Assembly: GCA_052033935.1 (NCBI GenBank)
Contig: JBPOJE010000002.1
Location: 1 to 64,000, forward strand
Direction: 5' to 3'
DNA from: JAGVUD01 sp052033935
Lineage (GTDB): Bacteria > Armatimonadota > UBA5829 > DSUL01
DNA length: 64,000 nucleotides
The notes beneath the pieces were generated by a model that made no database searches, was not told where the DNA came from, and saw only the letters and a list, made by a program, of their open reading frames with translations. This document shows, in pieces, positions 9,321 to 17,751 of this stretch (within the stretch, counting starts at the first letter, position 1; each line of letters opens with the position of its first letter). The position numbers and the translations under genes were made by a program.

Positions 9321-10661
9321 TTGACTGACACGCTGAACACTGCGCCCCCTGGAACGAACCAGCCTTGGTACCGGGGAGTCTCCGGGTATGCGTGGCTGGT
9401 GCTCGTGGTGGCATCGCTCGGGTGGCTGTTCGATACGTTCGACCAGCAACTCTTTACGCTCATCCGCAACCGGTCGCTGGAGGACATTCTCAGCCACACC
9501 GTAAGTCCCGAGAACCTCAAGCCGGCCGTGCAGTACTGGAGCTACATCCTCACCTCCATCTTTCTGACCGGGTTCGCGCTCGGAGGCTTCCTCTTCGGCG
9601 TTCTCGGTGACAAGATCGGCCGCACCCGTACGATGATGATCACCATCTTCATGTACGCGATCTTCACCGGACTCAACGCTCTCGTCCAGACGCCGTATCA
9701 GTATGCCGTCTGCCGGTTTCTGACCGCTCTCGGCATCGGCGGTGAGTTCGGCGCCGGAGCATCCCTTGTGGCCGAGGTGTGGCCGGCGAGGTCGCGTCCC
9801 ATGGCGCTCGGAGTGCTTCAGTCGCTGTCTACTGTAGGGAACATGATGGCCGCCCTGGTGACATACATGCTCTCGAACACGCAGTGGCAGTATGTCTATC
9901 TCGTCGGCATCGTGCCCGCCTTGCTTGTAGTCTTCATCCGGATGTTCATCAAGGAGCCGGAGTCGTGGAACAGGGCCGCATCCAAAGCCACGGCCTCACA
10001 GCAGGAACTCGGCAGCCTGAAGGCGCTGTTTACCGAGCGCGGAATCTCACGCAATACGTACGCAGCCCTGCTCATCGCGACAGCCGGCGTTCTGGGCCTG
10101 TGGGGGATCAGTTACTTTCAGACCGACTTCCTGCGCCAGATGGCTGCCGCTGAGGGGTATTCGGTCGCCGAAGCGCAGCGCTTCACCGCGTTCATATTCG
10201 GCCTGCGCTTCCAGATCGGCGGCTTCATCGGGATGTATCTGTATGCCGCGCTCAGCGAGCGGATAGGCCGCCGCCCGGCGCTCGTGTTCATTTACGCCGG
10301 AGCGCTCATCTCGATCTACGGGGCCTTCTGGGGAATCCACGAGATCAACCAGGCCAAGGTCTGGTCGTTCTTCCTGGGGCTGTTCACGCTGGCGCCGTTC
10401 TCGGCGTTCGCCGTCTATTTCCCCGAGCTTTTTCCCACGCGGCTACGCTCGACCGGGGTGGGTGTCTGTTACAACGCCGCCCGTCTGGTGGCGGCCGTGG
10501 GGGTTTGGGGCATGGGCTCGGTTGCGGCGCAGTTCGTAAGCGCGAGCGACCCCGTTTACGGCTACCGCATCGCGGCCTCGATCATGTCCAGCCTGTATCT
10601 CTTTGGGTTCATAGGGCTGTGGCTCGCGCCTGAGACGCGGGGCAAGCCACTTCCGGAGTAA
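9321..10661 (+). CDS. MFS metabolite transporter 1
   Basis: The 446 aa membrane protein has about 12 transmembrane helices and the MFS loop motif GVLGDKIGRTRTMM after TM2, with a second copy ALSERIGRRPAL in the other half. RFLTALGIGGEFGAG matches the metabolite:H+ symporter/sugar-porter-like branch. I placed the start at TTG 9321 because GAGGAAGGAA lies just upstream; the open frame extends to 9159 through the preceding gene and lacks homology there. It is followed 6 nt later by a close paralogue. Its substrate is probably a sugar or organic acid made available by the upstream secreted enzyme. Confidence 0.88.
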   Translation: MTDTLNTAPPGTNQPWYRGVSGYAWLVLVVASLGWLFDTFDQQLFTLIRNRSLEDILSHTVSPENLKPAVQYWSYILTSIFLTGFALGGFLFGVLGDKIGRTRTMMITIFMYAIFTGLNALVQTPYQYAVCRFLTALGIGGEFGAGASLVAEVWPARSRPMALGVLQSLSTVGNMMAALVTYMLSNTQWQYVYLVGIVPALLVVFIRMFIKEPESWNRAASKATASQQELGSLKALFTERGISRNTYAALLIATAGVLGLWGISYFQTDFLRQMAAAEGYSVAEAQRFTAFIFGLRFQIGGFIGMYLYAALSERIGRRPALVFIYAGALISIYGAFWGIHEINQAKVWSFFLGLFTLAPFSAFAVYFPELFPTRLRSTGVGVCYNAARLVAAVGVWGMGSVAAQFVSASDPVYGYRIAASIMSSLYLFGFIGLWLAPETRGKPLPE

Positions 10662-10667
10662 TGCAGC

Positions 10668-12026
10668 TTGCAGAAGGATACCGCTCCAGACCTCACGACA
10701 TCTGAAGCAGGGGGCGCTTCCCTGAAGTGGTACCGGGGCGTGCCCCGGTACGCTTGGATCGTGCTGACGGTCGCAGTGCTCGGCTGGATGTTCGACACGA
10801 TGGACCAGCAGTTGTTCAACCTGGTCGCAAACGTGTCGCTGCTCGACCTTCTCAAGGATCGGGTGCCTGAAGCTGAACTGCAGGGTGCCGCGACGGCCTG
10901 GCGAGGCTCTCTAACCGCCGTCTTTCTTGTCGGATGGGCCGTGGGCGGATTCGTGTTCGGCATCTTGGGCGATCGCATCGGACGCACGCGGACGATGGTG
11001 ATCACCATCCTGATGTACGCGGGCTTCACCGGACTTTGCAGCCTTGTCAAGACGCCGGAGCAGTACCTGCTGTTTCGTTTCCTCACGGCGCTCGGAATCG
11101 GCGGCGAGTTCGGCGCGGGAGTTGCGCTGGTTGCGGAGGTTTTTCCCGACCGGTCACGCCCGATGGCTCTCGGCTTGCTGCAGGCACTCTCGGCGTTCGG
11201 CAACATGAGCGCGGCGCTGATCGTCTTTGTGATCCAGGATACCAACTGGCGCTTCGTGTACCTCATCGGCATCGTTCCCGCGCTGCTGGTTGTCTGGATC
11301 AGGATGGGCGTGAGGGAGCCGGAACGCTGGACAAAGGCGCGCGAGGAAGCTGCGGACGGTGGGGCAGGGCGCGAACTCGGGGTGATCTGGGAGTTGTTCA
11401 CCGATCCTGTCCTGCGACGCAACACAATCGTGGGCGTGCTCCTTGCGCTGGCCGGGGTGGGGGCGCTCTGGGGTGTCTCGTTCTGGCTCAAGGACTTGCT
11501 GGACCTCGTCGCGCGCAGCCTGGACTATACCGCGGCCCAGCGCTCACAGCTCGGAACCGCGGCGTTCTTCTCGCAGCAGGTCGGCGCGTTCTTCGGCATC
11601 TACACGTATGCCGCCTTCAGCGAGCGGGTCGGGCGGCGTCCGTCGCTGCTTCTGTTCTTTGTCCTGGCGTTCGCTTCGGTGCAGGCGACGTTCTGGCTCA
11701 CGAACAGCCCGGCCACCGCCATCGGTTTCGCTGCTCTTATGGGGTTCTGCGCCCTGGCGCCCTTCTCCGCATTCACCATCTATTTCCCGGAACTCTACCC
11801 CACGCGCCTCAGAGCCACCGGGGTGGGGTTCTGCTACAACTGCGCGCGGATTCTGGCGGCGGCGGCTCCGCTTACGCTCGGCAACCTGGCGGGGGTTTTC
11901 GCCCGGACACATGGCGACCTGCTGGGCTTCCGCATGGCCTGCAGCGCGGTTGCGTGCGTCTATGTCTTTGGTCTCATCGGGCTGATCTTCGCGCCCGAGA
12001 CCAGAGGGAAGCCGCTTCCGGAGTGA
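10668..12026 (+). CDS. MFS metabolite transporter 2 (tandem paralogue)
   Basis: The 452 aa protein aligns along its whole length with the preceding transporter. Both share the WYRGV(S/P)xYAWxVL opening, a FDTxDQQLF segment, the loop GDRIGRTRTMV and the RFLTALGIGGEFGAG helix, and both end PETRGKPLPE. It starts at TTG 10668 with a GGAG about 8 nt before. The pair looks like a local duplication. The two may form a heterodimer or carry related substrates, but the sequence alone cannot tell. It is co-directional with the TIM-barrel protein gene 10 nt downstream. Confidence 0.88.
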   Translation: MQKDTAPDLTTSEAGGASLKWYRGVPRYAWIVLTVAVLGWMFDTMDQQLFNLVANVSLLDLLKDRVPEAELQGAATAWRGSLTAVFLVGWAVGGFVFGILGDRIGRTRTMVITILMYAGFTGLCSLVKTPEQYLLFRFLTALGIGGEFGAGVALVAEVFPDRSRPMALGLLQALSAFGNMSAALIVFVIQDTNWRFVYLIGIVPALLVVWIRMGVREPERWTKAREEAADGGAGRELGVIWELFTDPVLRRNTIVGVLLALAGVGALWGVSFWLKDLLDLVARSLDYTAAQRSQLGTAAFFSQQVGAFFGIYTYAAFSERVGRRPSLLLFFVLAFASVQATFWLTNSPATAIGFAALMGFCALAPFSAFTIYFPELYPTRLRATGVGFCYNCARILAAAAPLTLGNLAGVFARTHGDLLGFRMACSAVACVYVFGLIGLIFAPETRGKPLPE

Positions 12027-12036
12027 AGGGTGTTCC

Positions 12037-12921
12037 ATGAAACGGCGTGAGTTTATCAAAATCGGCGCGGCGGGATGCGCGGCGCTGTCCCTGACCGGGG
12101 TGCCCCGCGCGGCATCGCCGCAGGCAACAAAGGAGCGTGCCGGTAAAATGAAGCTGGGACTTGTCACCTACAACATCGCCTCCGGCTGGGATCTGCCAAC
12201 GCTGATTCAGCGATGCGGGGACAACGGCTACGAAGCGGTTGAACTGCGCACCACTCACGCGCATGGAGTCGAGCCGGACATGGCGAGCGGCCGCCGCAAG
12301 GAGGTGCGTCGGCTGTTTGCAGAGTCGCCCGTCACTTTGTGGGGTCTCGGAACCGCCTGCGATTTCCACTCGGCGGACCAGGCAGCAGTGCGCGCGAACA
12401 TCGAGCTGACGAAGCGGTTCTGCGAGTTGGCGAAGGACGTGGGGGCAAAGGGCGTCAAAGTCAGGCCGAACGGCCTGCCGGAGGGCGTACCCGAGGAGAA
12501 GACTCTGGAGCAGATCGGCCACGCCCTCCGCGAGTGCGGGGACGCTGGCAGGGACAACGGCGTGGAAATATGGCTCGAAGTCCACGGCCCCAAAACGCAG
12601 GAGCCTCCCCGAATCAAGAAGATCATGGAGTACTGCGGGCATCCAAACGCCGGCGTCTGCTGGAACTCGAACATGACCGACGTCAAGGACGGCAGCGTCA
12701 AGGAGTACTTCGCTCTCTTGAAACCGTGGATTCGCTCGTGCCACATCAACGAGCTCGCGAACGAATATCCCTACCGCGAACTCTTTTCGCTGCTCAGGCA
12801 GAGCGGATACGCCCGCTATACGCTTCAGGAGGCGCAGCCGCTTGCATCGCAGGAGCCGAAGGACATTGAGCGGTTCATGCGGTACTACCGCAAGCTGTGG
12901 GAAGAGCTAAGCCGTCCGTGA
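12037..12921 (+). CDS. Exported sugar phosphate isomerase/epimerase-like TIM-barrel protein
   Basis: The 294 aa protein begins MKRREFIKIGAAG, a Tat-like signal followed by a hydrophobic stretch and an Ala-rich cleavage region. From residue 38 it has an AP-endonuclease-2-type TIM barrel: LGLVTYNIA in the first strand, GYEAVELR, a glutamate in WLEVHG and HINE near the C-terminus, which are the usual metal ligands. The family includes xylose isomerase-like and keto-sugar epimerases. Linked to two transporters and a glycosidase-like enzyme, it probably acts on a sugar in the periplasm. The exact reaction is unknown. Confidence 0.8.
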   Translation: MKRREFIKIGAAGCAALSLTGVPRAASPQATKERAGKMKLGLVTYNIASGWDLPTLIQRCGDNGYEAVELRTTHAHGVEPDMASGRRKEVRRLFAESPVTLWGLGTACDFHSADQAAVRANIELTKRFCELAKDVGAKGVKVRPNGLPEGVPEEKTLEQIGHALRECGDAGRDNGVEIWLEVHGPKTQEPPRIKKIMEYCGHPNAGVCWNSNMTDVKDGSVKEYFALLKPWIRSCHINELANEYPYRELFSLLRQSGYARYTLQEAQPLASQEPKDIERFMRYYRKLWEELSRP

Positions 12922-12976
12922 TGCCTGACACCGGGCCGACAGCAGCCGCGGCAGCAGCCGTCCCAGCGGGCGCCTG

Positions 12977-13005
12977 TTGACAGTCATGCCGACCGGTCAT
13001 ATCAT
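12977..13005 (+). promoter_or_regulatory. Sigma70-type promoter for tRNA-Gln
   Basis: TTGACA (12977-12982) is separated by exactly 17 nt from TATCAT (13000-13005), and the tRNA 5' end lies 11 nt further on. This is a near-consensus promoter and probably also feeds the glmU-prs-pth genes that follow. Confidence 0.75.
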
Positions 13006-13015
13006 GCCAGTGCGT

Positions 13016-13086
13016 TCCCGGGTCGTCTAATGGCAGGACAGCAGATTTTGGTTCTGCTTATCGAGGTTCGAATCCTTGCCCGGGAG
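13016..13086 (+). tRNA. tRNA-Gln (anticodon TTG)
   Basis: The acceptor stem TCCCGGG (13016-13022) pairs with CCCGGGA (13079-13085), with G as discriminator base. The anticodon stem GCAGA/TCTGC encloses the loop TTTTGGT, giving anticodon TTG, which reads CAA. The T arm contains the canonical GTTCGAATC, and the D loop has AATGGCAGGAC. CCA is not encoded. A strong promoter precedes it and glmU begins 44 nt after it. Confidence 0.95.
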
Positions 13087-13130
13087 ATGTTTTCTGTTGC
13101 CGGAAAGCTGACGGTAGAGGCAGGTGACGA

Positions 13131-14528
13131 GTGGTAGGTGATGAAAGACGGGCAGAGCAGGCCGCGCTCATTATGGCGGCAGGTAAGAGCACCCGTATGA
13201 AGAGCCGGCTGCCGAAAGCTGCCCACCCTATGTGCGGGCGGCCGATGGCCCGCCATATCATCGAGTCCTGCCGGGCGGCCGGGGTCGAGCGCATCGTCGT
13301 CGTAGTGGGACACGAGGCGGATGCCGTCCGCGAAGCGCTGGGCAGCGACATCGAATACGCAGTCCAGACGGAGCAACTTGGCACCGGGCATGCCGTCCGC
13401 AGCGCCGGGCATCTTCTCGCCGATCACGAAGGGCCGCTCGCGGTGCTTCCCGCCGATACCCCTCTTATCCGGCCGGAGTCCCTTGCCGCCATCATGCAGC
13501 GCTGTTCAGAGAACGGCGCGGCCGCTACCCTGCTGACGGCCAGGCTTGATGACCCGGCCGCCTACGGCCGCATCGTCCGCGACAGTAGCGGGCAGGTCGT
13601 CCGCATCACCGAGGCGAAGGACGCCCCGCCCGAGATTCTCGCGATTGACGAGATCTGCACCAGCATCTACGCCTTTCACGCCCGCGACCTGTTTCCAACT
13701 CTCGATCAGCTCTCGCCCGAAAACCGCCAGAGGGAGTATTACCTCACCGACGTTGTCGCAATTCTTGCCAGCCAGGGCAAGCGCGTGGATGCCGTCATCA
13801 GCGACGACTACCGCGAGTGTCTGGGAATCAATACTCGCGTCGAGCTTGCCGATGCCACGGCCATCCTCAGACAGAGCATTCTGCGTGCGCACATGCTTGC
13901 AGGGGTCACGATGATAGACCCAGCCGCAGTGTACATAGACGTGGATGTTGAGATCGGCGCTGACACGGTGCTGTACCCCGGTGTGATCATCGAGGGCCGC
14001 ACGCGTATTGGTGGTGGCTGCGAAATCGGTCCGAACAGCCGCATCGACGCAAGCGATATCGGCGAGGGTGTCCGGATTGACAACTCGTGCGTTGTCGAGT
14101 CCACAATCGGGAGCAACTCATCAGTCGGGCCGTACTCCCGCCTGCGGCCCGGATCGCGCATCGGGCGCGATGTGCGCATCGGCGACTTCGTCGAGATCAA
14201 GAATAGCACGATCGGTGACGGCGTGTCGCTGGCGCACATGACCTACATCGGCGATGCCGAGATAGGGGAGGGCACTAACGTCGGCGCGGGCACGATCACC
14301 TGCAACTACGACGGAAAGCGCAAGCACCGCACCACAATCGGAAGCGGCGCTTTTGTCGGCAGCCACACCACGCTGAACGCGCCGATAACGGTCGGCGATG
14401 GGGCGTTCATCGGATCAGGCTCGGTTATCACGAAGGATGTCCCCGCGGATGCGCTGGGGGTCGCGCGGTCTCAGCAGGTGACGAGGGAGGGATGGGCGAA
14501 GCGGCGCAGGGAGACTCCACAGGAGTAA
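13131..14528 (+). CDS. glmU: Bifunctional UDP-GlcNAc pyrophosphorylase/glucosamine-1-P acetyltransferase
   Basis: This 465 aa enzyme makes UDP-GlcNAc for peptidoglycan. The N-terminal uridyltransferase has the nucleotide loop MAAGKSTRM (residues 15-23), a variant of LAAGxGTRM with Ser for the second Gly, then QLGTGHAV and PADTPLI. The C-terminal half is a left-handed beta helix of hexapeptide repeats, with NYDGKRKHRTTIG and GSGSVITKDVP for the acetyltransferase site. It starts at GTG 13131 with AGGTGAC upstream. It lies between tRNA-Gln and prs with 3 nt to prs, a well-known glmU-prs-pth order, so it is likely one transcript. Confidence 0.95.
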   Translation: MVGDERRAEQAALIMAAGKSTRMKSRLPKAAHPMCGRPMARHIIESCRAAGVERIVVVVGHEADAVREALGSDIEYAVQTEQLGTGHAVRSAGHLLADHEGPLAVLPADTPLIRPESLAAIMQRCSENGAAATLLTARLDDPAAYGRIVRDSSGQVVRITEAKDAPPEILAIDEICTSIYAFHARDLFPTLDQLSPENRQREYYLTDVVAILASQGKRVDAVISDDYRECLGINTRVELADATAILRQSILRAHMLAGVTMIDPAAVYIDVDVEIGADTVLYPGVIIEGRTRIGGGCEIGPNSRIDASDIGEGVRIDNSCVVESTIGSNSSVGPYSRLRPGSRIGRDVRIGDFVEIKNSTIGDGVSLAHMTYIGDAEIGEGTNVGAGTITCNYDGKRKHRTTIGSGAFVGSHTTLNAPITVGDGAFIGSGSVITKDVPADALGVARSQQVTREGWAKRRRETPQE

Positions 14529-14531
14529 AGG

Positions 14532-15518
14532 ATGGCAGCAATGGATCTTTCAACGCTCAGGGTCTTTTCGGGCAACTCGAACCCCCGGCTGGCAGCGGAT
14601 ATCGCCGCCAATCTGGGAGTGGAGCTCGGGAAGATGCTTGTCAGCCGGTTTGCCGACGGTGAGATCCGGGTGAAGGTGGAGGAGAGCGTGCGGGGAATGG
14701 ACGTCTTCATCGTCCAGCCCACCTGCTGCCCCATCAACGAAGCGATCATGGAACTCATGATCATTCTGGACGCCTTCCGCCGTGCTTCCGCGCGCCGTAT
14801 CACCGTGGTCATTCCCTACTATGGCTACGCACGTCAAGACAAAAAAGTGGGGCCCCGCGAACCCGTCACCGCCCGTCTGATCGCGAACATGATTACCCTT
14901 GCGGGGGCATCCCGTGTGCTGACGCTGGATTTGCATGCAGGGCAGATTCAGGGGTTCTTCGACCTGCCCGTTGACCACCTCGTGGCCGCGCCTCTCATCG
15001 CACGATGGGTGGAGCAGAATATCCGCCCGAACGGGCCGCTGTGCGTTGTTTCGCCGGATGTCGGAGGTGTGGCCAGGGCGCGAGCGTTCGCGGAGCTGCT
15101 CGGAGCGCCCATCTGCATCATTGCCAAGCGCCGCCCCGAGCCCAACAAGTGCGAGGTGATGGAGATCATCGGCGATGTCTCCGGCCGCGTCTGCGTTATG
15201 ATTGACGACATCATTGACACCGCGGGGTCTATCACATCCGGGGCGCAGGCAATCCGCGCTCGGGGCGCCACGGCTGTTTACGCCTGCTGCACGCACCCGG
15301 TTCTCTCCGGTGACGCACTGGCGCGCCTCGAAAACAGCGTCATCGAAAAGGTGGTCATTACGGACACAATCCCGCTGCCGCCAGACTATGTCAGCACCAA
15401 GATTGAAGTGCTCTCCGTCGCGCCTCTTCTCGCTGCCGCCATTCGCTGCATCCACAGCGACCGTTCGGTGAGCGAGCTGTTCCAGAACTTTGAGATGGTG
15501 TCCGCGCGCCAGTGGTAA
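14532..15518 (+). CDS. prs: Ribose-phosphate pyrophosphokinase (PRPP synthase)
   Basis: The 328 aa enzyme makes PRPP from ribose 5-phosphate and ATP. It shows the catalytic flexible region YYGYARQDKK, the FADGE motif near the N-terminus, TLDLHAGQIQGFF, and the PRPP-binding loop DDIIDTAGS from about residue 225. Length and motifs match class I Prs proteins. It sits 3 nt after glmU, and its last codons overlap the GTG start of pth, so translation is probably coupled. Confidence 0.96.
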   Translation: MAAMDLSTLRVFSGNSNPRLAADIAANLGVELGKMLVSRFADGEIRVKVEESVRGMDVFIVQPTCCPINEAIMELMIILDAFRRASARRITVVIPYYGYARQDKKVGPREPVTARLIANMITLAGASRVLTLDLHAGQIQGFFDLPVDHLVAAPLIARWVEQNIRPNGPLCVVSPDVGGVARARAFAELLGAPICIIAKRRPEPNKCEVMEIIGDVSGRVCVMIDDIIDTAGSITSGAQAIRARGATAVYACCTHPVLSGDALARLENSVIEKVVITDTIPLPPDYVSTKIEVLSVAPLLAAAIRCIHSDRSVSELFQNFEMVSARQW

Positions 15519-16066
15519 TCGTTGGCCTGGGAAACCCCGGGCTGCGCTATAGGGGTACGCGGCACAATGTGGGGTTTATGGCGCTCGACCTGTTTGCCTG
15601 CCGCATGCACGCCAGAGTGCGACGGCGATGGTGCCGGTCCCTCGTTGGCGATGCCCGCATCAAGGGGCAGGAGTTCATTCTGGCGAAACCCCAGACATTT
15701 ATGAACGCCTCCGGCGAAGCCGTCCGCGAGATTCTGATGCGTTCGAAAACCGGCCCGCCGGACCTCCTTGTGATCTGCGATGATGTCAATCTGCCGCTCG
15801 GGACCATCCGCCTGCGGCCGCGTGGAAGCGCCGGAGGGCACCACGGGCTGGAGTCCATCATCCACTGCCTGCGCTCGTCCGATTTCGCCCGCCTGCGCAT
15901 CGGCATCGGCGAAGGACGGAACTGCCGGGATGTCATTCCTCACGTGCTCGGCCGCTTTCACAAGAGCGAGCAGAAGCTGGTGGACGAGGTACTCGCGAGG
16001 TCGGTAGATTGTGTCGAGCTTCTCATCAACGATGGTATCGAAGCGGCGATGAACGCCTTCAACTGA
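15512..16066 (+). CDS. pth: Peptidyl-tRNA hydrolase
   Basis: The 184 aa protein releases peptidyl-tRNA stuck outside the ribosome. GLGNPG, RHNVGF (catalytic His) and KPQTFMNASG match the Pth family in the usual order, and HHGLESI and DFARLRIGIG follow. It starts at GTG 15512 within the last two codons of prs. The normal length is 185-200 aa, so nothing is missing. Confidence 0.95.
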   Translation: MVIVGLGNPGLRYRGTRHNVGFMALDLFACRMHARVRRRWCRSLVGDARIKGQEFILAKPQTFMNASGEAVREILMRSKTGPPDLLVICDDVNLPLGTIRLRPRGSAGGHHGLESIIHCLRSSDFARLRIGIGEGRNCRDVIPHVLGRFHKSEQKLVDEVLARSVDCVELLINDGIEAAMNAFN

Positions 16067-16071
16067 GTCGA

Positions 16072-17337
16072 ATGGTCCGAATCTCCATCTGCGCCCACGG
16101 GTGCAAGGTCAACCAGTACGAAGCCGAACAGGCCGCCGCGAAGGCCGCGGAGGCCGGGCATGTGCTCGTCGAGTTCGGCCAGCCCGCGGATGTTCAGGTT
16201 GTGCACACGTGCGCCGTCACGGCGGCCGCGGTGCGCGACGGGCGGCAGGCGCTGCGGCGCGCGCGTAGGCTGAACCCCTCGGGGCGCGTTGTCGCGACCG
16301 GGTGCGCCGCGAGAACCGATCCGGTGGGTCTGGTTCCCGTGCCCGGCATCGAGCTGACCGGCGACCTCGCCGCAGTTCTTCCCGCAAAGTGCGCGGGTCC
16401 GTGCGGGGTCTCCGAGACCGACTTGGCCCACAGAACCCGCGCGCTGCTCAAGGTCCAGGACGGCTGCCGCTTCCATTGCGCGTACTGCATCATTCCGAAC
16501 GCCCGGCCGGTCGAGTCGAGCAGGCCTGTCGAGGATGTCCTGGACGAGGCGCGGCGGCTGGCCGCACGCGGTCACAAAGAGATTGTCCTGACCGGGGTTC
16601 GCATCACGGGGTATCGCCCGGAAGGCGAGGGCAGGGGCGGCCTAGCCGAACTCGTGCGCAGGCTGGGAGATGTGCCGGGGTTGGCCCGCGTGCGGCTCAC
16701 GTCGTTGCACCCGGCCGAGACTACCCCTGATCTTCTTCGCGCCATCGCCGCTTCTCCGAATGCCTGCCCGCATCTGCACCTGTCTCTTCAGAGCGGGGAC
16801 GACGGCGTGCTGAAAGCCATGAGGCGGGGCTACACCGTGCAGCGCTTCGCGGAGGTTGTGGCCGAGGTGCGCGCGCTCATTGCGGACGCTGCAATCACGA
16901 CGGATGTCATCGCGGGGTTTCCCCGCGAGACGGACGAGGCGTTTCGGAACACCCTCGAATTTCTCAAGACAATCCGCTTCAGCCGCGCCCACTGCTTTAC
17001 GTTCTCACCGCGGCCGGGCACTGCCGCCGCCGCCATGCCAGGCCAGGTTCCGGTCAAACTAGCGCGCGAACGCACGAGGCAACTCATCCGCGCCGCCGCC
17101 GAAACCGCCCTAGAATACCGTTCGGCGATGACCGGCCAGACGCACTCCGTGCTCGTCGAGCAGGAGAAGCTGCCCGGCCGCATGTCGGGGTACACTGGCA
17201 GGTATGTCGAAGTCGAGTTCGCGGGAGACGCAAGTCTCGCGGGCACTCTGGTGGACGTCCGGATCACCGGCGTCACCGAAACAGGCCTGGCAGGAGAACT
17301 CGAAGGCTTCAACGAAAGGAACTCAACAAATGTCTGA
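16072..17337 (+). CDS. mtaB: tRNA t6A37 methylthiotransferase (MtaB type)
   Basis: The 421 aa radical-SAM enzyme would convert t6A at position 37 into ms2t6A. The N-terminal UPF0004 domain begins ISICAHGCKVNQYEAEQ; GCKVNQ separates the MtaB branch from MiaB and RimO. The radical-SAM cluster motif CRFHCAYC follows near residue 138. A C-terminal TRAM-like domain includes VLVEQEKL and ends near GLAGELEGF. The ATG at 16072 is 6 nt past the pth stop; an upstream extension of the frame overlaps pth and lacks homology. It overlaps the start of the next gene by 8 nt. Confidence 0.92.
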   Translation: MVRISICAHGCKVNQYEAEQAAAKAAEAGHVLVEFGQPADVQVVHTCAVTAAAVRDGRQALRRARRLNPSGRVVATGCAARTDPVGLVPVPGIELTGDLAAVLPAKCAGPCGVSETDLAHRTRALLKVQDGCRFHCAYCIIPNARPVESSRPVEDVLDEARRLAARGHKEIVLTGVRITGYRPEGEGRGGLAELVRRLGDVPGLARVRLTSLHPAETTPDLLRAIAASPNACPHLHLSLQSGDDGVLKAMRRGYTVQRFAEVVAEVRALIADAAITTDVIAGFPRETDEAFRNTLEFLKTIRFSRAHCFTFSPRPGTAAAAMPGQVPVKLARERTRQLIRAAAETALEYRSAMTGQTHSVLVEQEKLPGRMSGYTGRYVEVEFAGDASLAGTLVDVRITGVTETGLAGELEGFNERNSTNV

Positions 17338-17674
17338 CTGCATCTTCTGCAAGATCGCGTCGGGAGAGATCAATGCGAGCATCGTCTATCAGGACGATGA
17401 TGTCGTTGCGTTCAACGATCTCAATCCGCAGGCGCCAACACACGTACTCGTGATTCCGCGAAAGCACGTGTCCCGGATATCCGAATTGGAAGAGGCGGAC
17501 GCCGCCCTTGCTGGGCGTCTCATCTTGGCGGCCAACCAGATCGCTCGCGATCTGGGCTTCGTGGAGGAGGGCTACAGACTGGTGCTGAACTGCAACGAGG
17601 GTGCCGGACAGTCCGTGTGGCACGTGCATCTTCACCTGCTCGGCGGGCGGACATTCGGCTGGCCGCCGGGGTAG
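17330..17674 (+). CDS. HIT family (Hint-like) nucleotide hydrolase
   Basis: The 114 aa protein opens CIFCKIASGE with the zinc-ligand Cys pair of the HINT branch, contains VIPRKHVSRISEL, and ends with the catalytic histidine triad HVHLHLLGG. Hint proteins hydrolyse AMP-amino and adenylated lysine conjugates. The ATG at 17330 has GAAAGGA 9 nt upstream and overlaps the mtaB stop region. It is the last gene of the tRNA-glmU-prs-pth-mtaB run. Confidence 0.95.
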   Translation: MSDCIFCKIASGEINASIVYQDDDVVAFNDLNPQAPTHVLVIPRKHVSRISELEEADAALAGRLILAANQIARDLGFVEEGYRLVLNCNEGAGQSVWHVHLHLLGGRTFGWPPG

Positions 17675-17688
17675 TCTGCGTCTGGTGC

Positions 17689-17694
17689 TATAAT
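17689..17694 (+). promoter_or_regulatory. Putative -10 box (TATAAT) for the OPA transporter
   Basis: A perfect TATAAT lies 57 nt before the start codon and is followed by GCCG. No convincing -35 hexamer is seen at 16-18 nt. Confidence 0.35.
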
Positions 17695-17751
17695 GCCGCG
17701 CGTACTGGCCCGGGGAACCGGGGCCCGAGATGATGAGAGGTCTTCCGTTTT

